Source: Mansonella perstans (lineage: Eukaryota > Nematoda > Chromadorea > Rhabditida > Onchocercidae). Taken from it: a stretch of DNA of 64,000 nt. Below the pieces are notes generated by a model. The model saw nothing but the letters and a program-made list of their open reading frames with translations, made no database searches and had not been told where the DNA came from. Shown piece by piece: positions 13,971-27,100 of the stretch. The translations under genes and the position numbers were made by a program. The DNA is taken from contig JBAMDO010000148.1 in the NCBI GenBank assembly GCA_037074765.1, forward strand, positions 1-64,000, read 5' to 3'. Within the stretch, counting starts at the first letter, position 1, and each line of letters starts with the position of its first letter.

Positions 13971-15869
13971 TATTTCATTTCTTATTTCGAATAGCAAAAT
14001 TTTTGACAGGAATGGGAATAAAAATTGAATGTTTGATTAGTAATTAACGATTTTATTTTAAAAGACGGACAAAAAATTAAGATAAAAAATCAATTAAGTT
14101 CATTTTTTTCATTTGCAATTTTTTAAATATTAATTGCTATTATTTTATGCATCTTTCAAGCTTTTTTCTTACAGTATCAAAATCAATAATTCAATTAATG
14201 CTAAGACATATATCAGAATATATTCACTCCGAAAAGAATGATATTATAGTCTGGCAATATTTTTATCCCATAAACTTGGCATAAAATCCAAAGTAGTCAT
14301 TTGGTCAGTTTCGTGCCATAACATTCCCCGTCCTATTCTCTAGCCTCATCTCCCACGGGCAATTCAAATAACTGACAGTTGCGAATGTGTCGAACAAAAT
14401 AGGTAGATGAGATTTCATCATGAGATATCAAGATGCACTTATAAAATAATTGGATTTTTATGAATAGCTTTAAATTTAAAATTTTTTTTTTAAATTTAGG
14501 GATGCAAATTCTAAATATTCAATGAAAAATCTCAACTAAAAATAACTAACTGGTCACCATTGCGTAATTATTTTTAACAAATCACTCCCTTGGGTATTAT
14601 GTTATATTTTCTTTTTTAAATTTTGAGTTAATTTTATTTACGTGCTAATTGCATGATCAATTTCAAATCAAAAAAAAAGCAATAATAATAATTTTTAAAT
14701 TTCACATGAATAAATAAATGAATGCATTAATAATTAAATTAAGTCTAGTACCTGAATACATTGATAACTAAAATAAATTGAATTAAGGAAATAGTTTTTG
14801 TCAAATAAAATTTTGCAAAAGCTAACCATTAGAGCTTATACTTCCTATGTTATCATAATGAATTAAATTTTACCAATTAAAGTTTGATATTTTTTGTCAT
14901 TGCTTTTATTCAATGTTTTCGTTTTAATTGAATTTATTTCACAGCAAAAAAATTTCCAAAAAAAGAAACAATTCGATAATTCCATTCAATCTCAATTTAC
15001 TCATTTCCTTTTTTTTCAATTAAATTTCTTTCAAAGGAGAAAGTTTCTAAAATTTTGAGAATAGCAAAGAAATGAATGAAATAAAAAAATTTGTCAACAA
15101 CAAATGCGTCAACATATTAAGATTGAAATGCAATAGTGATGATGATAATGATGATGATAATAATGATGAATTGAGCTGTTAATATTGAAGCAAAATCATG
15201 ATAAAGCTATCGCTTGAAAATGTAGTTAAATTTATGGCTAGCATTTGGAAATGTTAATTAAATGCCTGGCTAACATCCTGCATTACATTCGCTTCATTCA
15301 TGAATCAAAATTTTAAAGCTTAGCCAGATGATATTGCTCGCAATTTAAATGTTTGAAAATTATAAATTAAGCAGAAATATGGCAAATATACGATAAATTG
15401 AAAAGTGAAGGAAAATTATACTCATAGCTTATTTAATTATTTATTTATTTTTCAATTAATTTAATTAAATTTAATTCACAAAAAAATCTTTGCGATGTAA
15501 TAGCATAAAAATTTCATTCTTTTTCTTGAAATCATTTTAGGATTTGTCAAAGTTAATTTTTTTCTGTTTTCTTCCTTTTACCTTTCATTTCCTTTCATTT
15601 CATTTTTCTTCCTAAAATCTATTTTCCATCGTCATTAAAGCTATCACTATGAAAATGCCAATCGTCATAAATCATTTTATATTTATGACACAATTATAAT
15701 AACTATTACGTAGCTTTTTGTTCACTGCATTCAAATTAATTCGACAGTCATACAAATTTTACTTTCACCTTCACAATTCGCTTAATAATCAATTTTTTAT
15801 CTGTCGTAGATATTCAACCTTACCATATGCAAACTTTCAAAAACTTTGGAATGTAAACGTACAATAATT

Positions 15870-16075
15870 ACTATTGTTATTTTCATTATCATTATCACTG
15901 TTATTATTGTTAAGGCCAAAATGAATCCGGATTTGACATTTATAATTCTATTATTGTAATAAAAAATCATTATTATTATAGTTTATACTTATTATTGTTG
16001 TTATAATTACTGTTATCACTACCACTATTATCATTGTTTTCAATATTACTACTATAATCACTATTATCATAGCAA
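15870..16075. repeat. Imperfect ATT/ACT/ATC trinucleotide tract
   Basis: Triplet-periodic sequence rich in att, act and atc, similar in composition to the tract at 545-845 and interrupted by about 60 bp of ordinary AT-rich DNA. Confidence 0.6.
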
Positions 16076-16859
16076 ATAAAAAAAATTTATCACAAATGCC
16101 AGAAATATGACATAATTTTAAATGTTGCAACTTTTCAACCTACCTAATGCGATTTCAAAAAAAAAGAAAAATTTAAAATAATAATAAACAAACCTTGTTA
16201 TTTTTGCATAAAGCAACTATATCTGTTAGTGTAATATCCAAATTGGTTTGAGAATTTTTCAAAACAATAAATGCATACAGTGGAAGCTTCTTATCAAGTG
16301 CAACGATCTGAAGTAATTTTTGATAACAAGATTCTGATAATAATCTTTATCAGTATTTAGTTTTTTTCTCTTTTGATAACTAGAAATTATTGATAATAAT
16401 TTTATTTTTTAAACTAGCAATAATTAAATCTTATTTTATAATAAAAAAAGAAAATTTACTCTTAAAGAATTCCTGTAATAAGAATGCCATCTGTTATCTA
16501 TTAAGAGAATTGGAAAAATTTCATTTAAAAAACTTTTTCAGTTAAGTATGATAACAAAAATGATATTTTTGATAAAATTTGATTTTGCAACTCTCAAAAA
16601 AAAATTTACAAGCTATTTACTAATATACTACGATTGCATATGCAATTTTCTGTTGTGCTTCCATCACTCTATTCAACATTTCAAAGAGGACATTAAAAGT
16701 TTACTTTTTTCCTTTTAAATTTCCGACAAATCTAATTTTTTTCACTTGGAAAAGTTTCAATTTTCAATTAATTTCTAATTTGAAATTGCTTAGCTTTGTT
16801 TCGCTTACATTAAATACCACTGAGAATTTCAAATATATGTCGTGTATTTTTGAAGCTTA

Positions 16860-19800
16860 CTAAAAGCTCAAGCTTCCATATGCTTTTATGAGCAGCGAGA
16901 AAAAAGTCACCTGTGCTCCTTTGACCTCATTATGTGAACAAATTGCCTTTTCGATAAGCCAATGTTCGATCATTTGGCCCGAATTGTCCACAATTAAATC
17001 TTCCTTGTTCGTAATGATTTCAATATTACCAGCTTCATCCATTGTTACTACATCCCTAAAAATTTCTTTTTTTTCAATTTTACAAACAAATTATTTGTTG
17101 CGTTTATTAGATTAAATTAACAAAGAATCTAACTAATTTAAAAATTACTAGCAATTTAATTAAAAATTTCACGGATAATGCTTACCCTGTTTCAATCCAT
17201 TCCTGTTCTCCTTCATAGGGTGTTTCATAGCCAAGAAATTTTGATCCTCTAATAGCTTTAATGCAAAGCTCACCTATTCGGCTACTATTACCTTTCCAAT
17301 TTGTCAAAATTTCAAGATTGCGAATTTCTATCTAAACGATAATGAACTGACACAAAGTAAAAAGAAGAAATGATTAGCTAATTAATTGAATAATTAGTTG
17401 TCCATCCTTCGTTTTTTTCTTTCAAAATTAAAACATTTTATCGCAATTTTAAAATTTAATTTTCTATCCGCTTTTTCTTTTTATCTAAAATTTATCCCAA
17501 ATTTGTAATATCAACTTTTTTTTAAAACTATAATAAGATCGTATTTTACAGCAATAATCAAAATTCTTGACATCAATAAATTATTTTGAGAAACAAATGT
17601 CATAATACAAATTAGTATCAACAAAAATGCCTTTGTTATTTATTTAAGATTTATAAAAATATTTCCACTCAGTCATAATAACCTTTTCTAAAATCACAAT
17701 AAGATCTCGTACTGTTATAAATTTTAAAAAATATACATTAAATTAGGAAGGTAACAATTAATTTGATTAGTTGAAATTTTTTTAATTAAAAATGAGAAAT
17801 TTTAAAGCCATGTAAAGTTTCAACTCATCCCAAATAAGGAAGGAAATAAATGTCTTAGAAAAGAACTTCTGACTGATATTTTTGAAAAGATAAACAAAAT
17901 CACTGCCATAAACATTTCCGCATCATAACTTATATTTAAGCAAGCATTTCAAGTTCAATTTGAATCATTGCAAAAACTTTTATTCAAAATAATAATCGTT
18001 CATTTTATGGCTATAAAAGTTTTTGAAATAAAACTGAAATTGCAAAAATTCACATCAAATTCATCCAATGGCTTTCCAACACCTTTAATATTCGACATAT
18101 CCCAGTTAACAATTGGTGCTGATGCAACTTCCGTTAACATATAACCATTCTAAAAAAGTTCAAGAATTTTTTTAGAAAAGTGAAACTGAACTTTTAAATG
18201 TTTTGCTACTTGCATTTATTTTCGCTTCATTTCTTTTTTTCTTTTCCAAAAAAATAAAAATTTTTTTCTTCACCAAATTACATTAAAAAATTTGACAAAA
18301 TATTTAATTTTGTTACTAATACTTTGTTCTTTTTGTTTTGTCAAAATTTTTTTTTTGAATTTTTGAAAAGGTACCATAATTTTTTGAACATTTTCAAATT
18401 GCTTAATAATATTTTGGAAAACATCCGTTGCAATTCGTTCACCGAGCAAAATAATATTTTCAACTGTTGGCAAATGAACATTTTGAATTTGCGCCACGCG
18501 TAAAATTAAGCCTAACGCAACGGCATTCGATATTAAATGAGTACACCTGCAAGTTCAAAAAAAAAATATTAATTTGTAATTAATTGAAAATAATTCGGAT
18601 AAATTCCAACTAATTAGAAATAGAAATGTAATACAAGTGTCTAGAATTAAATCAAATTTTTAACTGAAATAAAAAAGGAATAATAAAATGTTTGCAATAA
18701 ATATTTATTTATGTGTGAATAAATATGGAAAAAAAAATAATGAGAAAAAGTGTGGACTTATTTAAGTAATTCATTTCCGAAATGAATTTTTTTACAGTGA
18801 TGAGAGAATAAATCAACCAATCAATTAATTTATGCTAATCTTAAAGTATTAAAATTCAAATTGAATTCGAATTAAAAATTTACTGAAATTTTTTGACAGA
18901 TTCAAAGAGAAATTTTGGAAGTGGTGATGGCGATGGATATATCACTCGTGTATTTGCAATAAATGGTGCCAAACCGATCAGTGAAAATATTGGCATTTTG
19001 AATAATGGCAAAGCACAACAGATAGAACTCTAAAAATTAAAAGAATCGAAGGAAAATAATTCAAAAAGTTTCCATCCTTATAAGCTATAAAACAAAATAA
19101 TTGAATACTTTTTAGAAAATAAAAAGATAATAAATTTTTTTTCTTTACTTCTGCCTAAAAATATCTTAAATGATTAAATTATTTTTGTTTAATTTTGAAT
19201 TTTTAAATATTTTTAGAAAAAAAGACTTTTTTAAACATCTCAAAAAGAAAAAACATTGAAAATAGCTTTGTGGGATAAAAGTTGCTTAACTAATTTAAAA
19301 ATAGTTGATTAATTAATTTAAAATAATAAAATTTATTCTAGATACTAATTGCACACTAACAGTATCATTGAAGCCAATGTGTTGGATGGCAGCATGACAA
19401 CCATTTAGCAATTGATAATGTGTTAGGCCAACTAATTTTGCTGGAGCCGATAAACCCTGGAAATAAAAAAAAAAACTTTTTCTCCTTTCTTGAATTTTTC
19501 ACAATTTAATTAATTTTAAATATTTCATAAATAAAAAATGAAATTTTGTACGAATAAAACTGGAAACATATTAATGCTCATATCTGAAATCAACATATAG
19601 AATAACATTACTGGAAAGGAAAAAAAGAAACAATTTTTTTCAAAAAGTCCATTAAATTATAGTGCTTAATCAAATGCTTCATTTCAAATTTCATTTCATT
19701 TCAGTTTCAATATAAATTTCAAATTTTCTACCAATCTAAAATATCATAAGAAATTTAAATGAAGAAATGTATTTTTGATAGGAAGGGAATGGAATTTACT

Positions 19801-22425
19801 ATTGTTGTTTCACTTATTCGATTTTTCATTGAAACAGCTGAATAAATAAGCTAGTTTGAAAATTTAAAAAAGAAGGAAAAAATTAATAAGTTTATGATAT
19901 GTGATAACAACAATAATTTTGTTCTCCCACCTCTTATCAATGAAAGTTATTGATATTAACTGATAATTAAATGGAAACTGCAAATTTTAATTAACAATTA
20001 AATGAAAATTACAAATGTTAATCAACGATTAAGTGAAAATTATAAATATTAATTAATGACTAAATGATGAAAAATTTTCGTTAGTAAATGTGATTAATTT
20101 GTTTAGTAATTCTCATACAATAATGATAATCATAACATTGCAGAAAAAAAAAAAGAATTCAGATGGTCATTTAAAATTATTCCAAATTAAATTTATCATA
20201 AATTCATAAAAAAAAAATTTATTTTTGAGAAAATTTTATACGCAATTGTTTCTCTTTAAATCATATTTATGTTATTGTTGATGTGTTAATATAATTTCCT
20301 ACTGAAATTTGAATGCAATCATTAATCAAAAACAGAATGGAAAAAATATTACTAATAGAAAAGGAAAAGAAAAGAAGGAGAGAGAGGAGGAAGAGGAAAA
20401 GAAAAAAAGGAAATGAAAAAACGAAATGACGAATTAACTTCTCATTGCAAAATATAGTCAAAAAAAAAAAAGAAAAACAGAAATTTTTCACAAAATTTAA
20501 AATTCAAAAAAAATTCAACAAAAAAAAAAAATCATTTCTCTTATCGTAAAATATGTGCAAAATTTAATATATAGGCGAATAAAATTTTTGTGATAGGAAA
20601 AGAAAGGAAAGCAGAGAGAACTTAAGAAATGAGGAGGGAGAAGAGGGTGAAAGATGAAAGAGATGAAAGAATGAATTCGTTCTTTTTTTCCTTCTTCAGC
20701 CTTGGCTCTTTTTCTCTGATCAAGCCAAAGTACTGAATTAACAACAGTGTCAGTAAATGATATTAGGGATCGGCAAAATATTTAATCTAATTCTTTTTAA
20801 AATTTAACTTAATTGAATTCTTTCCTTTCGTGATTTGAATTTCAAAAAAGAAACAAATTAGAAATTTTACAAATGTTTTTTTAAGCCAATTTTTTTCCTT
20901 TTTTAAACAAAATAATAGTCAATTTTAGGATTTAAATTAGTTTAAGTCAGCCTATCAATAGTGCTGTATAAAAGAATAAAATAGCTTCTTTTTCATTGCT
21001 TTTTAGTGCGTCTAATAATCAACTGAATGATTTCATTGCGTGTAATGATCAACTGATTGATTTCATTGCGTGTAATGATCAACTGATTGATTTTATTGCG
21101 TGTAATGATCAACTGATTGATTTCATTGCGTGTAATGATCAACTGATTGATTTCATTGCGTGTAATGATCAACTGATTGATTTCATTGTGTGTAATGATC
21201 AACTGATTGATTAAAACATTGTTTAAAGCAAATTTAGCAGTAAAAATTTAAGCAATACTAGTTCATCTGAAGTTTCTAGAAAGTGGAAATTTTTTAAAAA
21301 AAAAATTTCAGTTTCACGTACGGACGTGAATTGCAAAGCTGTAAGTTTATGCGTATTCCATATCGTAAAATCAGGTAATTTGTCCATTTTTTCCCGATTA
21401 CTCCGTCCATAAATTTCGGATAACGTAAATGTTCCACTACAATGTACACAAATGTTTTTTTTTTCTCTCGTAAAGAATCGAAAATCTTTTGAATTCAAAA
21501 ATGCATTAAATTTTAATCAAATATAAAAATCAAATTCAAAAAAAAGACTGCTAACACTTACGCATGTCTATGATCTTCTTCGGCCGTAATAACATGTGTT
21601 AATTTTGGTACTGCTTTACAATATAGGCGGCCTTTAGCTGAATGAATTAATTCCGGTGATATTTTATTCAATAAATTATTCAAAAATTCCGCTTCACGAT
21701 TAGCCGGAAAGCAAATTATAGCACGAAATTCACCCTGCAATAATTAAAGTAACAATTTAACCCTTGTAAAGGTTAAAAAGTTATTTATAGCATTTGAAAT
21801 TTTAAAGATTTTTACAAAATTTATTTTTTTTCCACAGAGAAATTTAAATTTGATTGCAATGACTGGCTAGTATGTTTAACACTTGCTATAATAACTTATT
21901 ATTTTGAACAAAACAAATAAGCAAAATTAGATTAAATTAGAAAGAAGATGGAATTGTTGTTTTAAAATTAAAAATTTGAATTTGAATTTTTGAGTAAAAA
22001 ATACAACCTTAACAAGCGCATATTGCAGTTGCTCAGCATTTGCAAAATTTGGACTCATCAAAGAAAAGATTAAATCAGCTCTTGCACATGCTAATGAACA
22101 GATGAAGAAATGAGCTGTATTGGAGCCACAAATAAGAATACGATCTTGTGGCTTAAGGCCTATTGATAAGAGTCCTGCTGCTAATGTATCCATCTACAAA
22201 ATATTTTTTTATTAAAAGTTTAGAACAAATTTCAAGAAATTCCAAAATTAAAATGAAAAATGCTAAAAACAATTTTTAAAGAAGAAAACTTACTTCTTTT
22301 TTTACATCTGCAAATGTAAAACTGATTTTTTCCTGGTCGAATACAGCTGCAATTCGATCAATTCCGGCACATTTATAGACAAATTCCGGCAATGTTCCAG
22401 TTAATAATTCACATTTGGCACTCAT
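16860..22425 (-). CDS. Divergent adenylate-forming enzyme (acyl-CoA synthetase, ACSF2-like), 10 exons
   Basis: Exons: 22425-22294, 22193-22008, 21734-21562, 21466-21322, 19456-19361, 19029-18884, 18546-18375, 18149-18054, 17331-17186, 17055-16860. The joined CDS is 1488 nt, 495 residues. An in-frame TAA precedes the ATG. Family members activate fatty acids with ATP and load them on CoA. The fold is recognisable: an N-terminal segment at 45-106 (AGLLSIGL, ICGSN), P-loop region QFTSG at 209-213, TEV near the adenine-binding motif, and TGDVVTMD near 430. Key motifs are eroded. The usual TSGTTGxPK reads TSGLSAPAK, GRxKD reads TNKED near 446-450, and the protein stops about 40 residues later, so the C-terminal subdomain with the catalytic lysine is absent. 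It may be a pseudoenzyme, a decaying gene, or have an unseen last exon beyond the donor-like CAG|GTGACT at 16916-16907. The acceptor of exon 4 (ACGAG) is non-consensus but is the only one that keeps frame. Confidence 0.75.
19957..20075. repeat. Short tandem repeat, about 37 bp unit, 3-4 copies
   Basis: Repeats of the type gataattaaatggaaactg-caaattttaattaa with substitutions. It lies in the long fourth intron of the acyl-CoA synthetase-like gene. Confidence 0.65.
21001..21210. repeat. Minisatellite, 7 x 30 bp
   Basis: Seven head-to-tail units of exactly 30 bp lie in the fourth intron of the acyl-CoA synthetase-like gene (19457-21321). The core is tgtaatgatcaactgattga, preceded by tttcattgcg. 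Units 2-6 are nearly identical, the first is degenerate, and the last has one g-to-t-type change. Because 30 is divisible by three, both strands stay open and translate to decapeptide repeats. It has no spacers, so it is not a CRISPR array. Position inside an intron argues against a protein function. Confidence 0.95.
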
Positions 22426-24185
22426 TCTTTGGCAGCCTTTGAAATTGACCAATCTTTATAAATGATTATAACAAGTATCAACGTGATGGAAGTCAAAAAT
22501 ATAACTGAAAAGTATTGAATATTCAAATCATTTGAATGATTCAGGCAACGTGATCAAAGTTGAAAATATGGTGAAGAATGAAATTAGTAGAATATTGCTG
22601 CACTACTAGTGATACTATTGTGATTTCAAAAAACTTCAATTATTTATTTAAAACGATGAATTATCCGTATCTGGCAATTTAATGCGAATATTTGTGAATT
22701 GTAAATATGTGACAATGGTAGTTCTCATCGATGAGTAATATATCAGATTGAAAAATTGAAAAGTTTAACTGATTGTCAACATTGTAGAAAAAGAAACTGG
22801 ATTATTTACCGACATTTTATCGGTAAACAATTTACCAGATGATTTCTTAACCGAACAACAGCTAAATAGTTTATTATTTACTAAAATCGTATGACATGAT
22901 ATTTTACATTTTAAGTTTGCTATGCTCACTTAATGACATTTTTTTTTCATCAAATACTTTACTATGACATTGACAAATCCGAATATAATACTTCAAAATT
23001 TATTTAAAAAAATGAATCATCATTTATTGAAAAGAAATGTGGCAAAATTTAATGTTGATATCAATAAATGAAGACATATGATATATGATGATGCAATGAT
23101 TATGATTCTCTTTTTAGATAATTAAAAAACAAACGTATTTAATGAAAACAAAAAACTGTATTTTCAAATTTTCTTTTTTTAAACAAACAAATCTCTATTT
23201 TCAGGAAATATCATCTGATGATGAGATGTATATTTAGAGAGGTATTTGCAAAAAATATTTATCAAGTTATAGCAGTACTACTTCGTTAACACTATTTGTT
23301 TTGGGAATAACTTTAAAATTTAAAAAATTTTGAAATGAAAATGAATTCAGGTTTATCCTTTCCTTTAATTATAATTGAAAGAATTTTTCAATTAAAAGAA
23401 AATTTAAGAGAAAATTAGGAAGAGTTTGGGTCTCTGAGTCCTTTTGCAGAAACAACGTATCATTGACGATCGATGTAGCTAGCAAATGTATCGAGCGATA
23501 GAGTATTGCGATTGGAACAATAAACAGATCATCAGATGCAAAATCAAATACTGCTCAAATTTATGCTAAACTAAAGCTAGAACTAGAGACATAGCTCGAG
23601 CTTCAATCAGTTACACTCTCATCTGCTAGCTATCACCTACTCTCATTTCTTTCAATATTTGTTTTTTAATCCTTTCCAATTTTTCTTTCTATTATTTTTC
23701 CCAAATACTTCTTGATAAATCTTTAACGGAACATTGATTTTTGCGCTTCATTGTTTATAAATTGCTTCGAAACAAATTAACAAAGAAAAGAAACAGAACA
23801 AAAAGATTAAATTTCAAAAATGGTCAGCAAATTAATCAAAATTCACCTTTATTTTCCTCTCTCTCAACTACCTCATTTAATATGTGCAAGCATAAATTTA
23901 CTTCAATTTGTTATAAATTTGCCAATCAGACATGGAAATAATGCACGGGTCATTAAATTTAATGAGGCAACTGAATTGGCGTATTTTTAGCGATTTTTTT
24001 TACGCTTTAAAATCTCTCTATCTCTTTATTTCTTGATCAATTACTGCTGTATTTCATAAATAATTTGGAATTTGTTTCACTTTTATCAGTTACATCATTA
24101 CTGAAACTTTTTGTGTCACTTTTAGTTGCAATGTAAATAGCTTAGCACAAAAAAGCTAAATATTTTATCGAGATATTAGATTTCA
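22426..24185. other. Intergenic between polymerase delta 3' end and acyl-CoA synthetase-like 5' end
   Basis: This 1.76 kb separates two genes on the minus strand. No coding exon was found. It should hold the 3' UTR of the polymerase (a minus-strand AATAAA reads as tttatt at 24025-24030, about 160 nt past its stop) and the promoter of the acyl-CoA synthetase-like gene. The part at 23430-23640 is less AT-rich than its surroundings. Confidence 0.55.
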
Positions 24186-27100
24186 TCACCAAGTTGAAAG
24201 ATAAAATCGTTGGAGAGATTTCATTTGTTCTGCAAGATCGTATCGCACTTTTTCTCGCATGTAAAAAATTGGACAATCTCTTCTGCAAAAAGAAGCATTA
24301 AGAATAAAAAAATTGGAAGGAGAAATCAGAGAATTTCCTCATTTAATTACACCAGACCATAATATCAAAGTAAGAAACATAAGTCATTGATGATTTTTAA
24401 TCAATGATAAAATATAGTACATTTTTAAATAAAATTATGACTTATTTAGGAAAATCTAAAGTTTTTTAAGGGTTCGGCTTTAAATAATGAAAACTAACGC
24501 AGAGCAGAGTATTTCTTCATTCATTGTCCCAGAACAATTTTGACATTCAGTCCATAACCGTGCAAAACGGTTTTCTATGGCGTTCATTAAAGCTAACTGG
24601 AACAATAATCAATAATAAAGTTCTAAGTTAGAATAATTTCAAGGTCAAAATCACCGTTTCTTTTTTTAGCAAATTTTTGAAAGACGGAAACTTACAGCAA
24701 TCAATAATATCATTGATTACGTATATTAAATACAATTACGATTAACTGTAGTATAGACTTAATGGTTCATGCGTAATGAATACTAAACAAATATTTTTTG
24801 AAAGACATCCATTAAAATTTTAATATTCAATGCTATCATTGACTAATCATGAACAAATAATACTTATTTAAAAAAAGAAATGAATGATTATGTATGCATA
24901 CTGTTTAATGATTAACAACATTAGACGAATCATATATCATTACTGTAAAAAGCCAAATTATCCAACTGCCATGTTAGAACTGTAAAACTTACATGAGTAA
25001 TGTAAACCTTCCCTTCATTTGGTTTGCAATGTGTGCATGTTGCATCACTTACACCTTTTGGTAAACTACTCTTGCATGAAAGGCATCGTTCAGTTTTCTG
25101 GAAAAACTGCGACAATCCGGAATTCTTGGACTGCACCACTGTCCTTACGAGAGTATGTACACCAGCTTAAAATCGAGAGCAACAGTGATGATGGTATCTT
25201 CACATGTTCTTTCATATATTTCATATGTTCTGCCCAATCAATGAAATTTCCAATTTAAAGTTTTACTTGTTAAAACTGATTCAGCTTTATCGCCCAAAAT
25301 AGGTTCAAAAATACGAGCCAATGGTTTCGCCAACTGATTCTCCAAATAATAAACTGTATCAATGGGGATATTGTTTTGTAATACATATATAGGATCCTCG
25401 GCTTTTTCATACGCTGGGACCTAAAATATGAGAAACTTCTTCTCGCTGATCTGATTGTTTATACAGTTTAATTCAACCAAACTCTAGCTATGTTGAATGG
25501 AAGTAGCCATATATATATAGCAACCAGAATGGTAGACACATAAAAAAATAATTACTTTCTGGCCTTTGGCAACAATAACATAAGGTACGCGATCACCCAA
25601 GCGTGGTGCTGACCCGGAATCACGTTCTCGCATTCTTTCTGCTAAAACAACGTGAGCCTGTTTCGCAGCATAAGCCTGAAATATCTTAATTTTAATTAGA
25701 AAAAAAATTGTGAGGAAAGAAAAAGCTATATAGACAAAACTGAGTAGGAACAAATACGATCAGCAAGACCGTAAATTAAAAATAATAGTTTGCGATCAAA
25801 AACTCACATTACTTGATCGAGTTAGTTCTTTGGTGATTATAAGTTCTGAGATATCAATCCGATTGCAAAGAAGATCCGATATTACCTGTTTGAAAAACTC
25901 GAATATAAATTTTAAATTTATAGTGGTTTTTAACACGTTATGAAAAAACCCAAAAAAATCCACTATGAAAAACTGATTACCTTTTTAGCATGTTCCAGAG
26001 CACTTGTAGCATCACCTTCCAACAACATTTTTTCTAAGCATGTACTCAAAACTTTGGAGACCAAAGGACAATTGTCACGCCGAACTGTTTCCAATCCTTT
26101 GCAATCAATTTTGTCGTGCTTTTCAGGTCGTGTAAAATATAAACCAGCGTAGCGTTTTTTGTTTATTAGCAGAAAAGGTGAATAGACCTGCAATGTGCAA
26201 ATTTTACGATCGAAATTTATTGGAATTTTTTTTCTTACAAGTGTTTATGGTCTTATTGGGCTTTAGTTTATTAGAAGCTTCTCTAGCGTCTGATGTATTA
26301 GACATTGTGAGTTAAAAAAGAAGATTGGTAAATATAGAAAAACTTCACATACTCTGGAAATTTTTCCACGATGAAACCTGAAATCTGGAAATTCGAAACA
26401 TAAAACTTTATCACTCCCAACCAGTGACTAAGGTCGCAAAAGAGGTGCAACTACCTTTTCAAATTCCAATTTAATTGGAGGTATGAACCTTTTGCTAACT
26501 TCTGTAGCAGCATGCAAACCTAATTCCATCGCAGTTTTAACGTCTTTAACACCAAATCTCACCATCACTGAATCGGTATCGCCATAAATAATCTAAAATG
26601 TGTCAAAAATAGGAAAAAAGATATTTAGGAGGATAAACTTAAGCAAAAAGCTAAAAAATTAAAGCAGTTCTGCCATTTCTGTCTTCCTATACTGCAAATC
26701 AAAAATTGATCTTTAATTTTATTTTCGTTGTTCTAAATTTTAAATTCGAGTACTGATTCCTCCCAATCTAAGTACTGAAATATAATTCTCCCAATTCTCA
26801 ATGATTAGCCAGTTGAGCAAATAGAAAAAATAATGATCCACCCCGATTATTCGATTACCCGTCTATCAGAAAAACAATTTATGCACAAAAAATATTTACC
26901 TGAGCATCACATGGGCATTTACCATCCAGATAGCCTTCCTTATAGATCTCCTCAACTGCATTTTTCGTTAAATCAATCATCTGGCGACCATAAGCTGTTA
27001 CTGATTGGGAGATCTCTAAACACGGTAGTTTTCCAACAGAAGCACCCGTAAAACCGTAAACCGAGTTCGCCGATATTTTCAGCGCAAGTTGTCGGCCGTT